DNA of 64,000 nt from Anaerospora hongkongensis (GTDB lineage: Bacteria > Bacillota > Negativicutes > Sporomusales > DSM-15969). Positions 7,717 through 16,488 of this stretch are shown here, in pieces. The notes below the pieces were generated by a model. It worked only from the letters and a program-made list of their open reading frames with translations. It was not told the DNA's origin and did no database searches. The DNA lies in contig NZ_SLUI01000011.1 of the NCBI RefSeq assembly GCF_004339805.1, positions 95,899-159,898 of the forward strand, in the 5' to 3' direction. A program made the position numbers and the translations under genes. The number at the start of each line of letters is the position of its first letter. The stretch's first letter is position 1.

Positions 7717-10024
7717 TATTAGCTTTGGTAAGCATCGTGCTGATACGAACTGGAAACCAGAATATCTGACTTGGGAAGAATTTCTGAAATGCCTGCGCAA
7801 AGTACGCCGGACACCGGAAGTTATGGCGCAGTATGATCTGATGGATAATATCGCCCGGCATAAAATCAAGGACGGGCCTGCCTTCGTCGGCGGGCTTGTC
7901 CGGAGTGGCCGGCGCAAAAAAGAGAACATCGACACACGCAGTTTAATTACACTGGATGCCGATCATGCGGATAATGACTTCTTATTCACCGTAGAACTCG
8001 TATTAGGTGGTAACGCCTACGCCATATACTCTACGCATAGTCATAGACCCAAAAAGCCCAAATACCGCCTGGTGGTGCCAGCTGATAAACCTATGAGCCC
8101 TGATGAATACGCTGCTGTGAGCCGGAAGCTAGCAGAGAATATTGGCATGGAGTACTTTGACAAAACTACTTTTGATGTAGCCCGCCTGATGTATCTGCCG
8201 AGCTGCTCACTAGACGCTGAACCTGTTCTGGAAATCGGGGTAGGTGATCCGGTTAGCGTCAGTACGCTGCTGGCTGAATACGACAACTGGCGTGATCCCT
8301 TGCAATGGCCGCGGCATGCAGGCGAAACAATTAAACAGCAGTCAGCTAAGCGAATGGAAGATCCGAGAGCCAAACAAGGCGTAGTAGGTGCATTTTGCCG
8401 ATGCTATACGATCAGTGAGGCTATTGATGAATTCCTCCCAGACATATATGAGCAAGTGGCCGGCAGTACATCTAGGTATACATTTATAGGCGCTTCAAGC
8501 TTTGGCGGGTTTGTAGTATATGACGAGGACACCTTTGCCTATTCTCACCATGAGAGCGATCCCTGCAGCGGCAGAGAAGTAAACGCCTTTGATTTAGTTA
8601 GACTCCACAAGTTCGGTAAAATGGATGACCGGGTAAACGAGAAAACGAACGTCACCAAGCTACCAAGTTACATGGCTATGATGGCCTTTGCCGCGAATGA
8701 TAAAAAAGTAAAGCGGGAACGCTTGGCAGAGTTATCGGAGGAATTTGCCGCCGATGATACGGAGGATGACTCGTGGCAAGACAAATTAGAAGTTGACGCG
8801 AAAACAGGTCTACCCCAACCGACTGCGGCCAATACAGAGCTACTACTATCTCACGGTGTATGGCAGGGTGTTTTGGCTTATGACGCTTTCGGTAACTCTG
8901 AAGTCATTCAAAAGGCGTTGCCCTGGCGGGAACGGGAGCGGCCACATAAATCGTATGAGCCCTGGCTGGGAGCTGATGATAAACGGCTGCAGCATTGGTT
9001 TTCAAAAAAGCATGACTTTAATTCATCCAAAGCCATACAGAACGCATTTACGGAGGTGGTGCATATGAATACGTTTCATCCAATAAAATCCTATTTGGAG
9101 AGCTTCGTATGGGATGGTGAGGACCGGGCCGAGAAACTGTTTATCACCTATCTGGGAGCATTAGACAGTCATTATGTACGACAAGTAACCCGTAAGATGC
9201 TGTTAGCCGCCATTAAGCGGCTATATATGCCCGGATGCAAATTTGATGAAATGCTGGTGCTAATCGGCCCACAGGGAGCCGGGAAAAGTAGCTTGTTGGC
9301 GAAGTTGGGCCGGGAGTGGTTTTCCGATAGTCTCAGAACTTTTGAGAATAAAGAGGCCGGAGAGCATTTACAGTCTGGCTGGATATTTGAGATTGGCGAG
9401 CTATCGGCCATGAAACGGTCTGAGGTAGAAGAAGTGAAAGCTTTTTTATCCAAAACAGAGGACCGTTACCGAGTAGCTTATGACCGCCAAGTATCGGAGT
9501 TTCCTCGCAAGTGCGTATTTTTTGGTACAACGAACACAAGAGACTTCTTAAGAGATGCTACTGGCAATCGGCGTTTTTGGCCTGTTGAAGTTCATCCAGA
9601 AAAGGCTGAACTAAGCCACTGGAGTCATCTTACAGATGATGTGGTTGGCCAAATATGGGCAGAGGTTATGAACTGGTTTAAGGCGGGGGAATCCTTGACG
9701 CTGGATGCTGAATCGAGAGAGGAAGCTACAAGGCAGCAGGCTTTGCATATGGAACTAGACCCCCGGGAGGGACTTATCCAGGAGTGGCTGGAATCGCCTA
9801 TCGAGGAAGAGTGGGATAGCGAGAATAAGGGAGAAGTGCGTACGCGTGTATGTGCCGCCCAAATATGGACGGAGTGCCTGGGGAATAAAAAAGGATCTAT
9901 GCGTGCATGGGAAGGACGAGAAATTTGTGACATCCTGCGTCGCATACCTGGGTGGAAAGAGAAAAAAAACCGAACGCGCATACCCATATACGGACTGCAA
10001 CTTGTTTTTGAGCGTATCCAATAA
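7706..10024 (+). CDS. VapE-like primase-helicase (virulence-associated E family)
   Basis: A 772-residue replication protein. The N-terminal half resembles an archaeo-eukaryotic primase domain: SLITLDADHAD (about residue 75) and YSTHSHRPKKPKYRLVVP (about 110), with the acidic and histidine residues expected there. The C-terminal half is the VapE/VirE ATPase: GPQGAGKSS Walker A (about 521), EIGELSAMKRSEVE (about 560), FFGTTNTRDFLRD (about 605) and the NRRFWPVEV arginine-finger region (about 622). ATG 7706 is the first start where family similarity begins. The upstream frame reads through the small gene before it and is a shadow. It should prime and unwind phage DNA with the family A polymerase. 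Confidence 0.93.
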   Translation: MELDISFGKHRADTNWKPEYLTWEEFLKCLRKVRRTPEVMAQYDLMDNIARHKIKDGPAFVGGLVRSGRRKKENIDTRSLITLDADHADNDFLFTVELVLGGNAYAIYSTHSHRPKKPKYRLVVPADKPMSPDEYAAVSRKLAENIGMEYFDKTTFDVARLMYLPSCSLDAEPVLEIGVGDPVSVSTLLAEYDNWRDPLQWPRHAGETIKQQSAKRMEDPRAKQGVVGAFCRCYTISEAIDEFLPDIYEQVAGSTSRYTFIGASSFGGFVVYDEDTFAYSHHESDPCSGREVNAFDLVRLHKFGKMDDRVNEKTNVTKLPSYMAMMAFAANDKKVKRERLAELSEEFAADDTEDDSWQDKLEVDAKTGLPQPTAANTELLLSHGVWQGVLAYDAFGNSEVIQKALPWRERERPHKSYEPWLGADDKRLQHWFSKKHDFNSSKAIQNAFTEVVHMNTFHPIKSYLESFVWDGEDRAEKLFITYLGALDSHYVRQVTRKMLLAAIKRLYMPGCKFDEMLVLIGPQGAGKSSLLAKLGREWFSDSLRTFENKEAGEHLQSGWIFEIGELSAMKRSEVEEVKAFLSKTEDRYRVAYDRQVSEFPRKCVFFGTTNTRDFLRDATGNRRFWPVEVHPEKAELSHWSHLTDDVVGQIWAEVMNWFKAGESLTLDAESREEATRQQALHMELDPREGLIQEWLESPIEEEWDSENKGEVRTRVCAAQIWTECLGNKKGSMRAWEGREICDILRRIPGWKEKKNRTRIPIYGLQLVFERIQ

Positions 10025-10033
10025 AGCTTTTTC

Positions 10034-10173
10034 ATTAGATATCTATTAGATACAGTTAGATATTTGATGTATCCAGTGTATCAAATGTGTATCTAATACA
10101 AATAGGGTGTTAGAAACAGCTAGACCATTGTAACTACAAGCGTTTGCGGTCAGTTGTATCTAATGTATCTAAT
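10034..10173. repeat. Cluster of GTATCTAAT / ATTAGATAC repeats (candidate iterons or operators)
   Basis: In the gap after the primase-helicase gene the 9-mer GTATCTAAT occurs at 10089, 10156 and 10165 (the last two abutting). Its complement ATTAGATAC occurs at 10045, with close variants at 10034 (ATTAGATATC), 10055 (GTTAGATAT) and 10078 (GTATCAAAT). Repeats of one short word in both orientations next to replication genes suggest a replication initiator or repressor binding region. No coding frame of note lies in 10025-10299. Confidence 0.7.
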
Positions 10174-10200
10174 TATTTCTATTCGGATGTTAAAAGTAAA

Positions 10201-10238
10201 TTAGCATATGGCTTTAGTTAAGTAAAGGCCTATGCTAA
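10201..10238. repeat. 16-bp imperfect inverted repeat with 6-base loop
   Basis: Arms 10201-10216 (starting TTAGCATA) and 10223-10238 (ending TATGCTAA) pair at 14 of 16 positions around the loop GTTAAG. There is no T-run, so it is not a terminator. It stands beside the GTATCTAAT repeats and may be part of an origin or a dimeric protein site. Confidence 0.7.
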
Positions 10239-10299
10239 CGTGTAATATATGTCAAGTACGCGTATGTGAAGGATTTACGGATACAGGGAGTGGTACAAA

Positions 10300-10587
10300 A
10301 TGCGTGAATCATTTTTAGAACGTAAGCTAATTGATGCCGTCAAGCAGATTGGCGGTAAAGCCCCTAAATGGGTATCACCCGGTAACACCGGTGTGCCAGA
10401 CCGAATTATAATTTTACCCGGCGGCCGTACGGTATATGTCGAGATGAAAGCACCAGGGAAGCCGTTAAAACCTATGCAAGTAAAATGGGCTAGCGACCTT
10501 CGGAAGTTAGGTCATAATGTTTATAAAATCGACTCACTATCCGGCATAGAGAAATTCATAGAAGAGTGCAAAGGGGGTGATGCCTAA
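10300..10587 (+). CDS. VRR-NUC domain nuclease
   Basis: A 95-residue PD-(D/E)XK nuclease. The motif series is E near residue 6 (SFLERKL), GVPDR (about 30, catalytic D) and YVEMKAP (about 47, E-x-K), followed by the helix LKPMQVKWASDL typical of VRR-NUC. Length is normal for the stand-alone phage form. ATG 10300 follows AGGGAG at good spacing, and the stop shares a base with the SNF2 gene start. VRR-NUC next to a SNF2 helicase is a recurrent phage pair thought to process branched DNA. Confidence 0.93.
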   Translation: MRESFLERKLIDAVKQIGGKAPKWVSPGNTGVPDRIIILPGGRTVYVEMKAPGKPLKPMQVKWASDLRKLGHNVYKIDSLSGIEKFIEECKGGDA

Positions 10588-11973
10588 TGAAGTACATCCC
10601 ACACCAGTATCAGGAATATGCCACACGGCGAATACTGGACACGCCATATATTGCGTTACTGTTGGAGATGGGCTTAGGTTAGCAAAACAGTATCGACATT
10701 AACGGCCATCGATTTACTGCTGCATGACTACTTTGATAGTGGCAAAGTGCTAGTAGTAGCGCCATTACGGGTAGCAGATGATACCTGGGCCCGTGAGGTT
10801 GACAAATGGGACCATCTTGGGCATTTACGGATTAGCAAAGTTCTGGGCAGCGCTGATCAGCGCAGGCGAGCTTTACGGGCAGATGCCGACATATACGTCA
10901 CGAATCGCGAAAATATCGAATGGTTGGTAAGTGAGCTAGGGACAAGCTGGGATTTTGATACTGTAGTGATAGATGAGCTATCCAGTTTCAAAAACCATCA
11001 GTCAAAACGGTTTAGGGCTTTACGGCGTGTACGGCCAATGATTAAAAGAGTAATTGGCCTTACGGGTACACCAGCACCAAACGGACTAATTGACTTGTGG
11101 CCGCAGATTTACTTGCTAGATCAAGGGGCTAGACTTGGGAAAACGATCACGGCCTACCGGGATCGGTATTTTATCCCCGGTGAACGCAGCGGCCATGTGG
11201 TTTATAACTGGAAGCAGAAAAAGGAATCAGAACAGCGGATTTATGAAGCGATTGAAGATATCGCTGTCAGCATGAAATCAGCCGACTGGCTGCAGCTTCC
11301 TGAGAGGGTTGACCGTACTATCCCAATTAAGCTAAATAATAGCGCCAAGGCCTTGTACAAACAGTTAGAGAGGGATTTATTGTTACCATACCAGGATGCT
11401 GATGTAGTAGCCTCTACGGCAGCTGTACTGAGTAATAAGCTGTTACAGATGGCCTCCGGGGCAGTGTACGATGAAGAACGGGGCGTTAAGCTGATTCATG
11501 AAGCTAAACTGGATGCCTTGGAGGATATCATTGAGGCGGCTAACGGAAAACCGGTTATGGTGTTTTATAACTTCAAACACAGCCTTAGCCGGTTGCAAGA
11601 GCGTTTTCCGCAAGCACGGATACTTCGCAAAGGCAAAGACGGTAATCAGGATATAGCAGATTGGAATAGCGATAAGATACCGCTACTATTATTACATCCA
11701 AAGTCTGCCGGACACGGCTTAAACCTTCAGGAGTCTAGTTGCCAGACGGTTGTGTGGTTTGATCAAATATGGAGTTTGGAAGAGGACCAACAGGCAAATG
11801 CCAGAGTACACCGACAGGGGCAAACACGACGAATCGTAGTCTTGCGTCTGGTAGCAGAGGGGACGATGGATGAAGATGCAGTACAGGCTTTAGAGCGTAA
11901 GGCATCGGGGCAAGAAGCGTTAATGCAGTCACTAAAAGCGAGAATTGATAACATTACGAAAGGGGTAGCATGA
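10587..11973 (+). pseudogene. SNF2-family helicase disrupted inside Walker A
   Basis: ATG 10587 starts MKYIPHQYQEYATRRILD... and reaches LLLEMGLG, then meets TAG at 10680-10682. Removing four bases (TTAG-like, about 10679-10682) restores GGC-TTA-GGC-AAA-ACA, the exact GLGKT Walker A. The frame then continues for over 400 codons: VVAPLRV, DELSSFKNH (Walker B), GLTGTPAPNG, GHGLNLQE and QANARVHRQGQT (motif VI). The downstream part could only restart at GTG 10747, with no good ribosome binding site and no ATP-binding loop. As read, the helicase is inactive unless this is a sequence error. The first SNF2 gene at 5192 might compensate. Confidence 0.88.
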
Positions 11974-12233
11974 TTATGTCTGATGGAACAGCAAAATCCC
12001 AAACGCATTACCAGCAGGCCGATATACAACCTATTGAGATTATGCAGATGTATTTGACTCCGGAAGAGTTTCGGGGATTCCTGAAAGGGAATTTGATTAA
12101 ATATAGCCTCCGGGCCAATTTCAAGGGAAATGAGCAGGTAGATATTGATAAGGCGCATCAATACGCCAAGTGGTTAGGGCAAGCGCTTAGAGGCGAAACA
12201 ATTAATCCGAGGGAGGATAAGCTGTATGGCTAA
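11970..12233 (+). CDS. DUF3310 protein (phage gp1.7-like)
   Basis: An 87-residue protein matching DUF3310: HYQQADIQPIEIMQ near the N-terminus, FRGFLKGNLIKYSLR in the middle, and a helix with DIDKAHQYAKWLGQAL. Family members include T7 gp1.7, a nucleotide kinase. This short version has only the core, so kinase activity is uncertain. ATG 11970 overlaps the SNF2 stop by 4 bases and has AAAGGGG about 5 bases ahead; ATG 11976 is an alternative. Confidence 0.85.
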   Translation: MIMSDGTAKSQTHYQQADIQPIEIMQMYLTPEEFRGFLKGNLIKYSLRANFKGNEQVDIDKAHQYAKWLGQALRGETINPREDKLYG

Positions 12234-12561
12234 GCAGCGAAAGAAATGGTATTGTCAGGATTGCCGTTGCGATATGATGTATGATTTAAAAAGTGATTCC
12301 TGGGTTTGTCCCCAGTGCAAAGTTTATGTAAGTTATCCTATAGACGGCGATTCGTATGTAGATGATGAGGTAACGAGCATGATGAGGGATTTAGCCCGGA
12401 CACACGGACCAACTAAGGAATATCTTCCTTCAGGCCCCCCAGCAAAAGGGAGCGGGAGTAAGAACAAAGGCAGGAGTCGAAAAGGGGAAATGCAAAAGCT
12501 ATCGATAGCACAGATTAACCTAGGTCTTGCGGGGACTTCGAAGCACTTTGAGAGCAGGTGA
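12226..12561 (+). CDS. Zinc-ribbon-like phage protein
   Basis: A 111-residue protein with a two-knuckle zinc ribbon: CQDCRC (residues 10-15) and CPQC (28-31). A disordered Gly/Ser/Lys linker (about 70-88, GSGSKNKGRSRKG) follows, then a short helical end. It overlaps DUF3310 by 8 bases. Last gene before the late promoter, a position where phages often place late regulators; a DNA or RNA polymerase-binding role is possible but not shown. Confidence 0.65.
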   Translation: MAKQRKKWYCQDCRCDMMYDLKSDSWVCPQCKVYVSYPIDGDSYVDDEVTSMMRDLARTHGPTKEYLPSGPPAKGSGSKNKGRSRKGEMQKLSIAQINLGLAGTSKHFESR

Positions 12562-12564
12562 GGG

Positions 12565-12594
12565 TTGACAAGAGTTTGACGTATCAGGTATACT
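12565..12594 (+). promoter_or_regulatory. Sigma-A-type promoter at the early/late boundary
   Basis: TTGACA at 12565-12570 and TATACT at 12589-12594, separated by 18 bases. It is the only strong promoter seen between the replication and packaging modules. A terminator lies about 40 bases downstream of the expected start. Confidence 0.65.
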
Positions 12595-12634
12595 AAATTT
12601 AATTGGTTCGAACACATACGAGTTTACATAATAT

Positions 12635-12662
12635 GACCGCCTATATAGGCGGTCTTTCTTTA
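12635..12662 (+). terminator. Rho-independent terminator between early and late modules
   Basis: The self-complementary segment 12635-12654 (GACCGCC arms around TATATA) is followed by TTTCTTT. With the promoter at 12565 it would give a transcript of roughly 60 bases unless transcription reads through, so late expression may depend on antitermination. Confidence 0.8.
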
Positions 12663-12688
12663 TGCCTATTTTTAGGAGGGTGGAGACG

Positions 12689-12817
12689 ATGAACAAAGGT
12701 ACACAAACAACTGATAAGCCTAAACCTAGGCCCGAAATTACTCATACTGCTATTGTGCATCCGCCAGTGCCACCCCGGGGCAAGAAAGGCGGTCGTGTAA
12801 CAGGCATACTCAGATAA
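12689..12817 (+). CDS. Small basic proline-rich phage protein (42 aa)
   Basis: ATG 12689 follows AGGAGGGTGG at about 6 bases, a very strong ribosome binding site for so short a frame. The product is basic and Pro-rich (TTDKPKPRPE, HPPVPPRGKKGGR). It opens the late operon just ahead of terminase. No family recognised; coding status rests on the binding site and position. Confidence 0.55.
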   Translation: MNKGTQTTDKPKPRPEITHTAIVHPPVPPRGKKGGRVTGILR

Positions 12818-12850
12818 ATCCTTGATAAGCGTGAAAGCGAGGTGAAAGTT

Positions 12851-13600
12851 ATGGCGATAACAGATAAACAGGAGAAGTTTGTACAAGCGATTATTACAGG
12901 TATGTCGCAGCGTGAAGCCTATCGTTCCGCGTATCCCAAAAGTAAAAATTGGGCTGATAATGTCGTGGATGTTAAGGCTAGTGAGTTATTGAAAAATGGT
13001 AAGGTTTTGGTAAGGTATAACGAGCTTCATGACAGGCTGATAAAAGAAGCTGAGGACGAATGTATTGTTTCTGCAAAAGAAGTTCTAAGAGAGCTAAAAA
13101 ATATCGTCATGACGGACACTAACGAGCTTGTAGAGCTACGTCGATGTTGCTGCCGGTACTGCTGGGGAGAAAATTTCCAGTACCAGTTTACCATGAACGA
13201 GTTTAAATCCAGGCAAGCGAACTATGAGATTGAAGCCGCGGTTGCCGTCAAAGAAGGTAAGGAAGTAGAACCGTTTAATCCCCTTGGCGGTATGGGCTAC
13301 AATGCTACCAAGGAGCCAAATATAGTTTGTCCAGAATGCTTTGGACAGGGAGTATATACCTCCTTTTTCCATGATACACGCAACCTTTCTCCTGCTGCCA
13401 AGTCACTCTATGCTGGCGTAAAGGTAACGAAAGACGGTATCGAGGTAAAGATGCATAGCAAGGATAAAATGATTGAACTTCTCGGCCGACATCTGGGCAT
13501 GTTTAAGGATAAGTTAGAGATTGAGAATAAAGTAGCTAATCCTTATGAAGGCTTGACAAAAGAGCAGTTGTTGAAACTTGCTCGTGAAGGCGATGGATAA
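12851..13600 (+). CDS. terS: Terminase small subunit
   Basis: A 249-residue DNA-recognition subunit of the packaging motor. The N-terminal Terminase_2 signature is clear: TDKQEKFVQAIITGMSQREAYRSAYP, a helix-turn-helix region, written here as the opening of residues 3-28. ATG 12851 is preferred over GTG 12842 because AGGTGA sits 5 bases ahead. Unusual is a central insertion (about residues 95-180) with a cysteine set, CCCRYCW and CPECFGQG, that looks like a split zinc knuckle. The C-terminus (about 200-249) returns to typical small-terminase oligomerisation sequence. The stop overlaps the large subunit start. Confidence 0.9.
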   Translation: MAITDKQEKFVQAIITGMSQREAYRSAYPKSKNWADNVVDVKASELLKNGKVLVRYNELHDRLIKEAEDECIVSAKEVLRELKNIVMTDTNELVELRRCCCRYCWGENFQYQFTMNEFKSRQANYEIEAAVAVKEGKEVEPFNPLGGMGYNATKEPNIVCPECFGQGVYTSFFHDTRNLSPAAKSLYAGVKVTKDGIEVKMHSKDKMIELLGRHLGMFKDKLEIENKVANPYEGLTKEQLLKLAREGDG

Positions 13601-14996
13601 AAAATTAATACAATTAGGTGCTAGGGTAGAACTTGCCAGGCGTGAGTTCTTTTTTTATTGCCGTCTAAGAGCACCGAAGTTTTATAAATTAAACCGTCAG
13701 TACTTGAATCATTTATGTTATGAGCTGCAGGACTTCTATGAGGGGGACGATGAGGTATTAGTCGTTAACGAACCCCCGCGTCATGGCAAGTCACGGACGG
13801 CAGGCCTCCTAGTAGAGTGGGTATTTGGTAAGAACGATCAAGAGAAGGTAATGACTGGATCGTACAATGAAACCCTGTCAACCATGTTTTCTAAAAATGT
13901 CCGTAATGCCATTCAGGAAGTGAAAGCAGATATTTACAAGCCTGTTTTTTCGGACGTTTTTCCAGGTGTTCGCATTAAGCCTGGTGATGGAGCAATGAAC
14001 CTATGGAGTTTAGAAGGCGGTTATAATAATTACCTTGCTACTTCTCCTACTGGTACTGCTACGGGTTTTGGCTGTACGCTCATGATCATTGATGATTTGA
14101 TCAAAAACGCAGAGGAAGCCAATAACGAAGATATAAAGCAGAAGCATTGGGACTGGTTCACTAATACGATGCTGTCCCGTCTTGAAGAAGGCGGAAAAAT
14201 CATTATTATCATGACCCGCTGGGCTTCAGATGATCTTGCAGGCCGGGCTTTAGAGCATTACCGGGAGCAGGGAGCAAAAATCCGTCATATCTGCATGAAG
14301 GCGCTGCAGGATGACGGCACTATGCTTTGTGAGGAAGTTTTATCCCGTAAAAGCTACGAGGCCAAGAAAAAGGCAATGGGTGCTGATATTGCCTCCGCTA
14401 ACTATCAGCAGGAGCCGATTGACTTGAAAGGTCGGTTATACACTAAATTTAAAACGTATAGCCGTCTACCGATGGACGAAAACGGTAATTCGCTATTTAC
14501 AGCAATAAAAAATTACACCGATACGGCTGATACCGGGGATGATTACCTGTGCAGTATTAATTACGGCGAATATGAAAAAGAAGCCTATGTCCTGAACGTA
14601 CTTTACACTAAAGCACCAATGGAGGACACCGAACCGGCTACAGCCAAAATGCTGCATGATGATAAAGTCGATGTAGCTGATATTGAAAGCAATAACGGCG
14701 GCCGAGGTTTTGGCAGGGCTGTTGAACGGATATTGCAAACTAAACACCGGAGCAACCGAACACGAATTAATACTTTCCACCAATCGAAAAACAAGAAAGC
14801 CCGAATCATATCAAATTCTACTTGGGTTATGGATCACGTTTACTTCCCGGCCAATTGGCGGGACCGGTGGCCAGAATATTACGAGGCGATGATTAAATAC
14901 CAGAAGGAAGGCAAAAACAAGAACGATGATGCCCCGGACGCAACAACCGGCATAGCTGAAAAAATCGGCCAGGGCAACAGAATGGGATTTGATTAA
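13593..14996 (+). CDS. terL: Terminase large subunit (ATPase/nuclease)
   Basis: A 467-residue packaging motor. ATPase motifs: Walker A-like NEPPRHGKSR (about residues 61-70), Walker B LMIIDD (about 163) and the coupling region IIIMTRWASDD (about 205). The C-terminal RNase H-like nuclease has DTADTGDDY (about 310) and DVADIESNNGG (about 365). ATG 13593 has AAGG just ahead and overlaps the small subunit stop by 8 bases; the ORF could begin further upstream but lacks a better site. Length is normal. Confidence 0.95.
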   Translation: MDKKLIQLGARVELARREFFFYCRLRAPKFYKLNRQYLNHLCYELQDFYEGDDEVLVVNEPPRHGKSRTAGLLVEWVFGKNDQEKVMTGSYNETLSTMFSKNVRNAIQEVKADIYKPVFSDVFPGVRIKPGDGAMNLWSLEGGYNNYLATSPTGTATGFGCTLMIIDDLIKNAEEANNEDIKQKHWDWFTNTMLSRLEEGGKIIIIMTRWASDDLAGRALEHYREQGAKIRHICMKALQDDGTMLCEEVLSRKSYEAKKKAMGADIASANYQQEPIDLKGRLYTKFKTYSRLPMDENGNSLFTAIKNYTDTADTGDDYLCSINYGEYEKEAYVLNVLYTKAPMEDTEPATAKMLHDDKVDVADIESNNGGRGFGRAVERILQTKHRSNRTRINTFHQSKNKKARIISNSTWVMDHVYFPANWRDRWPEYYEAMIKYQKEGKNKNDDAPDATTGIAEKIGQGNRMGFD

Positions 14997-15012
14997 CAGG
15001 AGGTGATAACAT

Positions 15013-16488
15013 TTGTATTGGACAGACCAAACAGGGCAGTTTATCCAGCTTATTAAAACTGGAGCCGGTAGCCGCATGAGCGATTTAAAATTTATTGAAT
15101 TGGAATTAACCAAGTTCCAAACCTCACGGTTGCGCCGGGACATGCTGACCGGTGAGCGGTATTACTGCGGCGAACAGGATATTTTAGCCCGCCGCCGTAT
15201 GGTGATTGGTGAAGGCGGTAACCTGGAAGAAATCAAAAACCTGCCGAACAACCGGATTGTCGACAATCAATATGGTAAGCTGGTGGATCAGAAAGCGAAT
15301 TACCTGCTGGCCAAGCCAATTACCTTTAAAGCTGAGAACGACAGTTACAGCAAAGTGCTGCAGACAATCTTTAATAAGCAATTCCTGCTGACCATGCGGA
15401 ATCTGGGCGAAGATGCGTTAAACGGCGGCATAGCCTGGCTGCACCCGTATTATAATACCGAGGGTGAGCTTACGTTTAAGCGTTTCCCTTCTTACGAGAT
15501 ATTACCGTTCTGGGCTGATGCTGAACACACTATGTTAGATTTTGCTGTTCGGGTATACCAGGTAGAAGCCTACGAAGGTTCCGTGGAAGTAACCATTACA
15601 AAGGTTGAAATCTACGATAAACAGGGCATACACCGGTACATACTGAAAGGCAGCTTAATTCCGGATGTTGAAAACCCGTCAACCGCTCATATGCAAATTG
15701 AAGATGCCGAGGGCAACACAAAAGGCTACAATTGGGACAGAATTCCTCTTGTAGCCTTTAAGTTTAACAATAAGGAAATACCGCTCATTAAGCGGGTAAA
15801 GTGCCTACAGGATGGCATTAACGATCTGATCAGCGACTTTAAGAACAATATGCAGGAAGATGCCCGGAATACTATCCTGGTGCTGCAGAACTATGACGGT
15901 ACAGACCTTGGCGAATTCCGGAAAAACCTCAGCCAGTACGGTGTGGTTAAGGTCAGGACGGTTGATGGTGTCGGCGGTGGTTTGGAAACGCTGGAAATTA
16001 CGGTCAATGCGGCAAATTATGAAGCAATATTGAAGCTCTTGAAAAAAGCCCTGATTGAAAACGGCCGGGGCTACGACGCTAAAGATGACCGCATGGCAGG
16101 AAATCCAAACCAAATGAACATTCAGAGCATGTACAGTGACATTGATCTGGACGCAAACGGCATGGAAGCGGAGTTTCAGGCCTCTTTTGAGAAGCTTTTA
16201 TGGTTTGTGAATATGCATCTTGCCAATACCGGCCAGGGTGATTATTCCGGAGAAACAGTCAATGTGATCTTTAACCGGGACATTCTGATCAACGAAACGG
16301 AGAGCATCGATAACTGCTCGAAATCCATCGGCATTATCTCGACTGAAACTATCGTGAGTCAGCACCCCTGGACTGCTGACGTTAAACAGGAGCTAAAGCA
16401 AATTGCAGCTGAGAAGGCACAGCAACAGTCGGAAATGGATGAATACAAGGCGGCATTTGAAAAGCCTGGTGGCTTAGATGAGACATAG
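15013..16488 (+). CDS. Phage portal protein (SPP1 gp6 type)
   Basis: A 491-residue portal that would form the dodecameric ring at the capsid vertex. Its length, the N-terminal region with RRRMVIGEGG and VDNQYGKLVDQKANYLL, and the position directly after terminase match the SPP1 gp6 family. The start is TTG 15013, supported by AGGAGGTGATAAC eight bases ahead; an internal ATG at 15076 lacks one. The end overlaps the MuF-type head gene by 11 bases. Confidence 0.92.
   Translation: MYWTDQTGQFIQLIKTGAGSRMSDLKFIELELTKFQTSRLRRDMLTGERYYCGEQDILARRRMVIGEGGNLEEIKNLPNNRIVDNQYGKLVDQKANYLLAKPITFKAENDSYSKVLQTIFNKQFLLTMRNLGEDALNGGIAWLHPYYNTEGELTFKRFPSYEILPFWADAEHTMLDFAVRVYQVEAYEGSVEVTITKVEIYDKQGIHRYILKGSLIPDVENPSTAHMQIEDAEGNTKGYNWDRIPLVAFKFNNKEIPLIKRVKCLQDGINDLISDFKNNMQEDARNTILVLQNYDGTDLGEFRKNLSQYGVVKVRTVDGVGGGLETLEITVNAANYEAILKLLKKALIENGRGYDAKDDRMAGNPNQMNIQSMYSDIDLDANGMEAEFQASFEKLLWFVNMHLANTGQGDYSGETVNVIFNRDILINETESIDNCSKSIGIISTETIVSQHPWTADVKQELKQIAAEKAQQQSEMDEYKAAFEKPGGLDET

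Noticed and set aside
12600..12625. GGTTCGAA resembling a tRNA T-loop
   Set aside because: No acceptor, D or anticodon arms can be formed around it; the region is a promoter-terminator leader.
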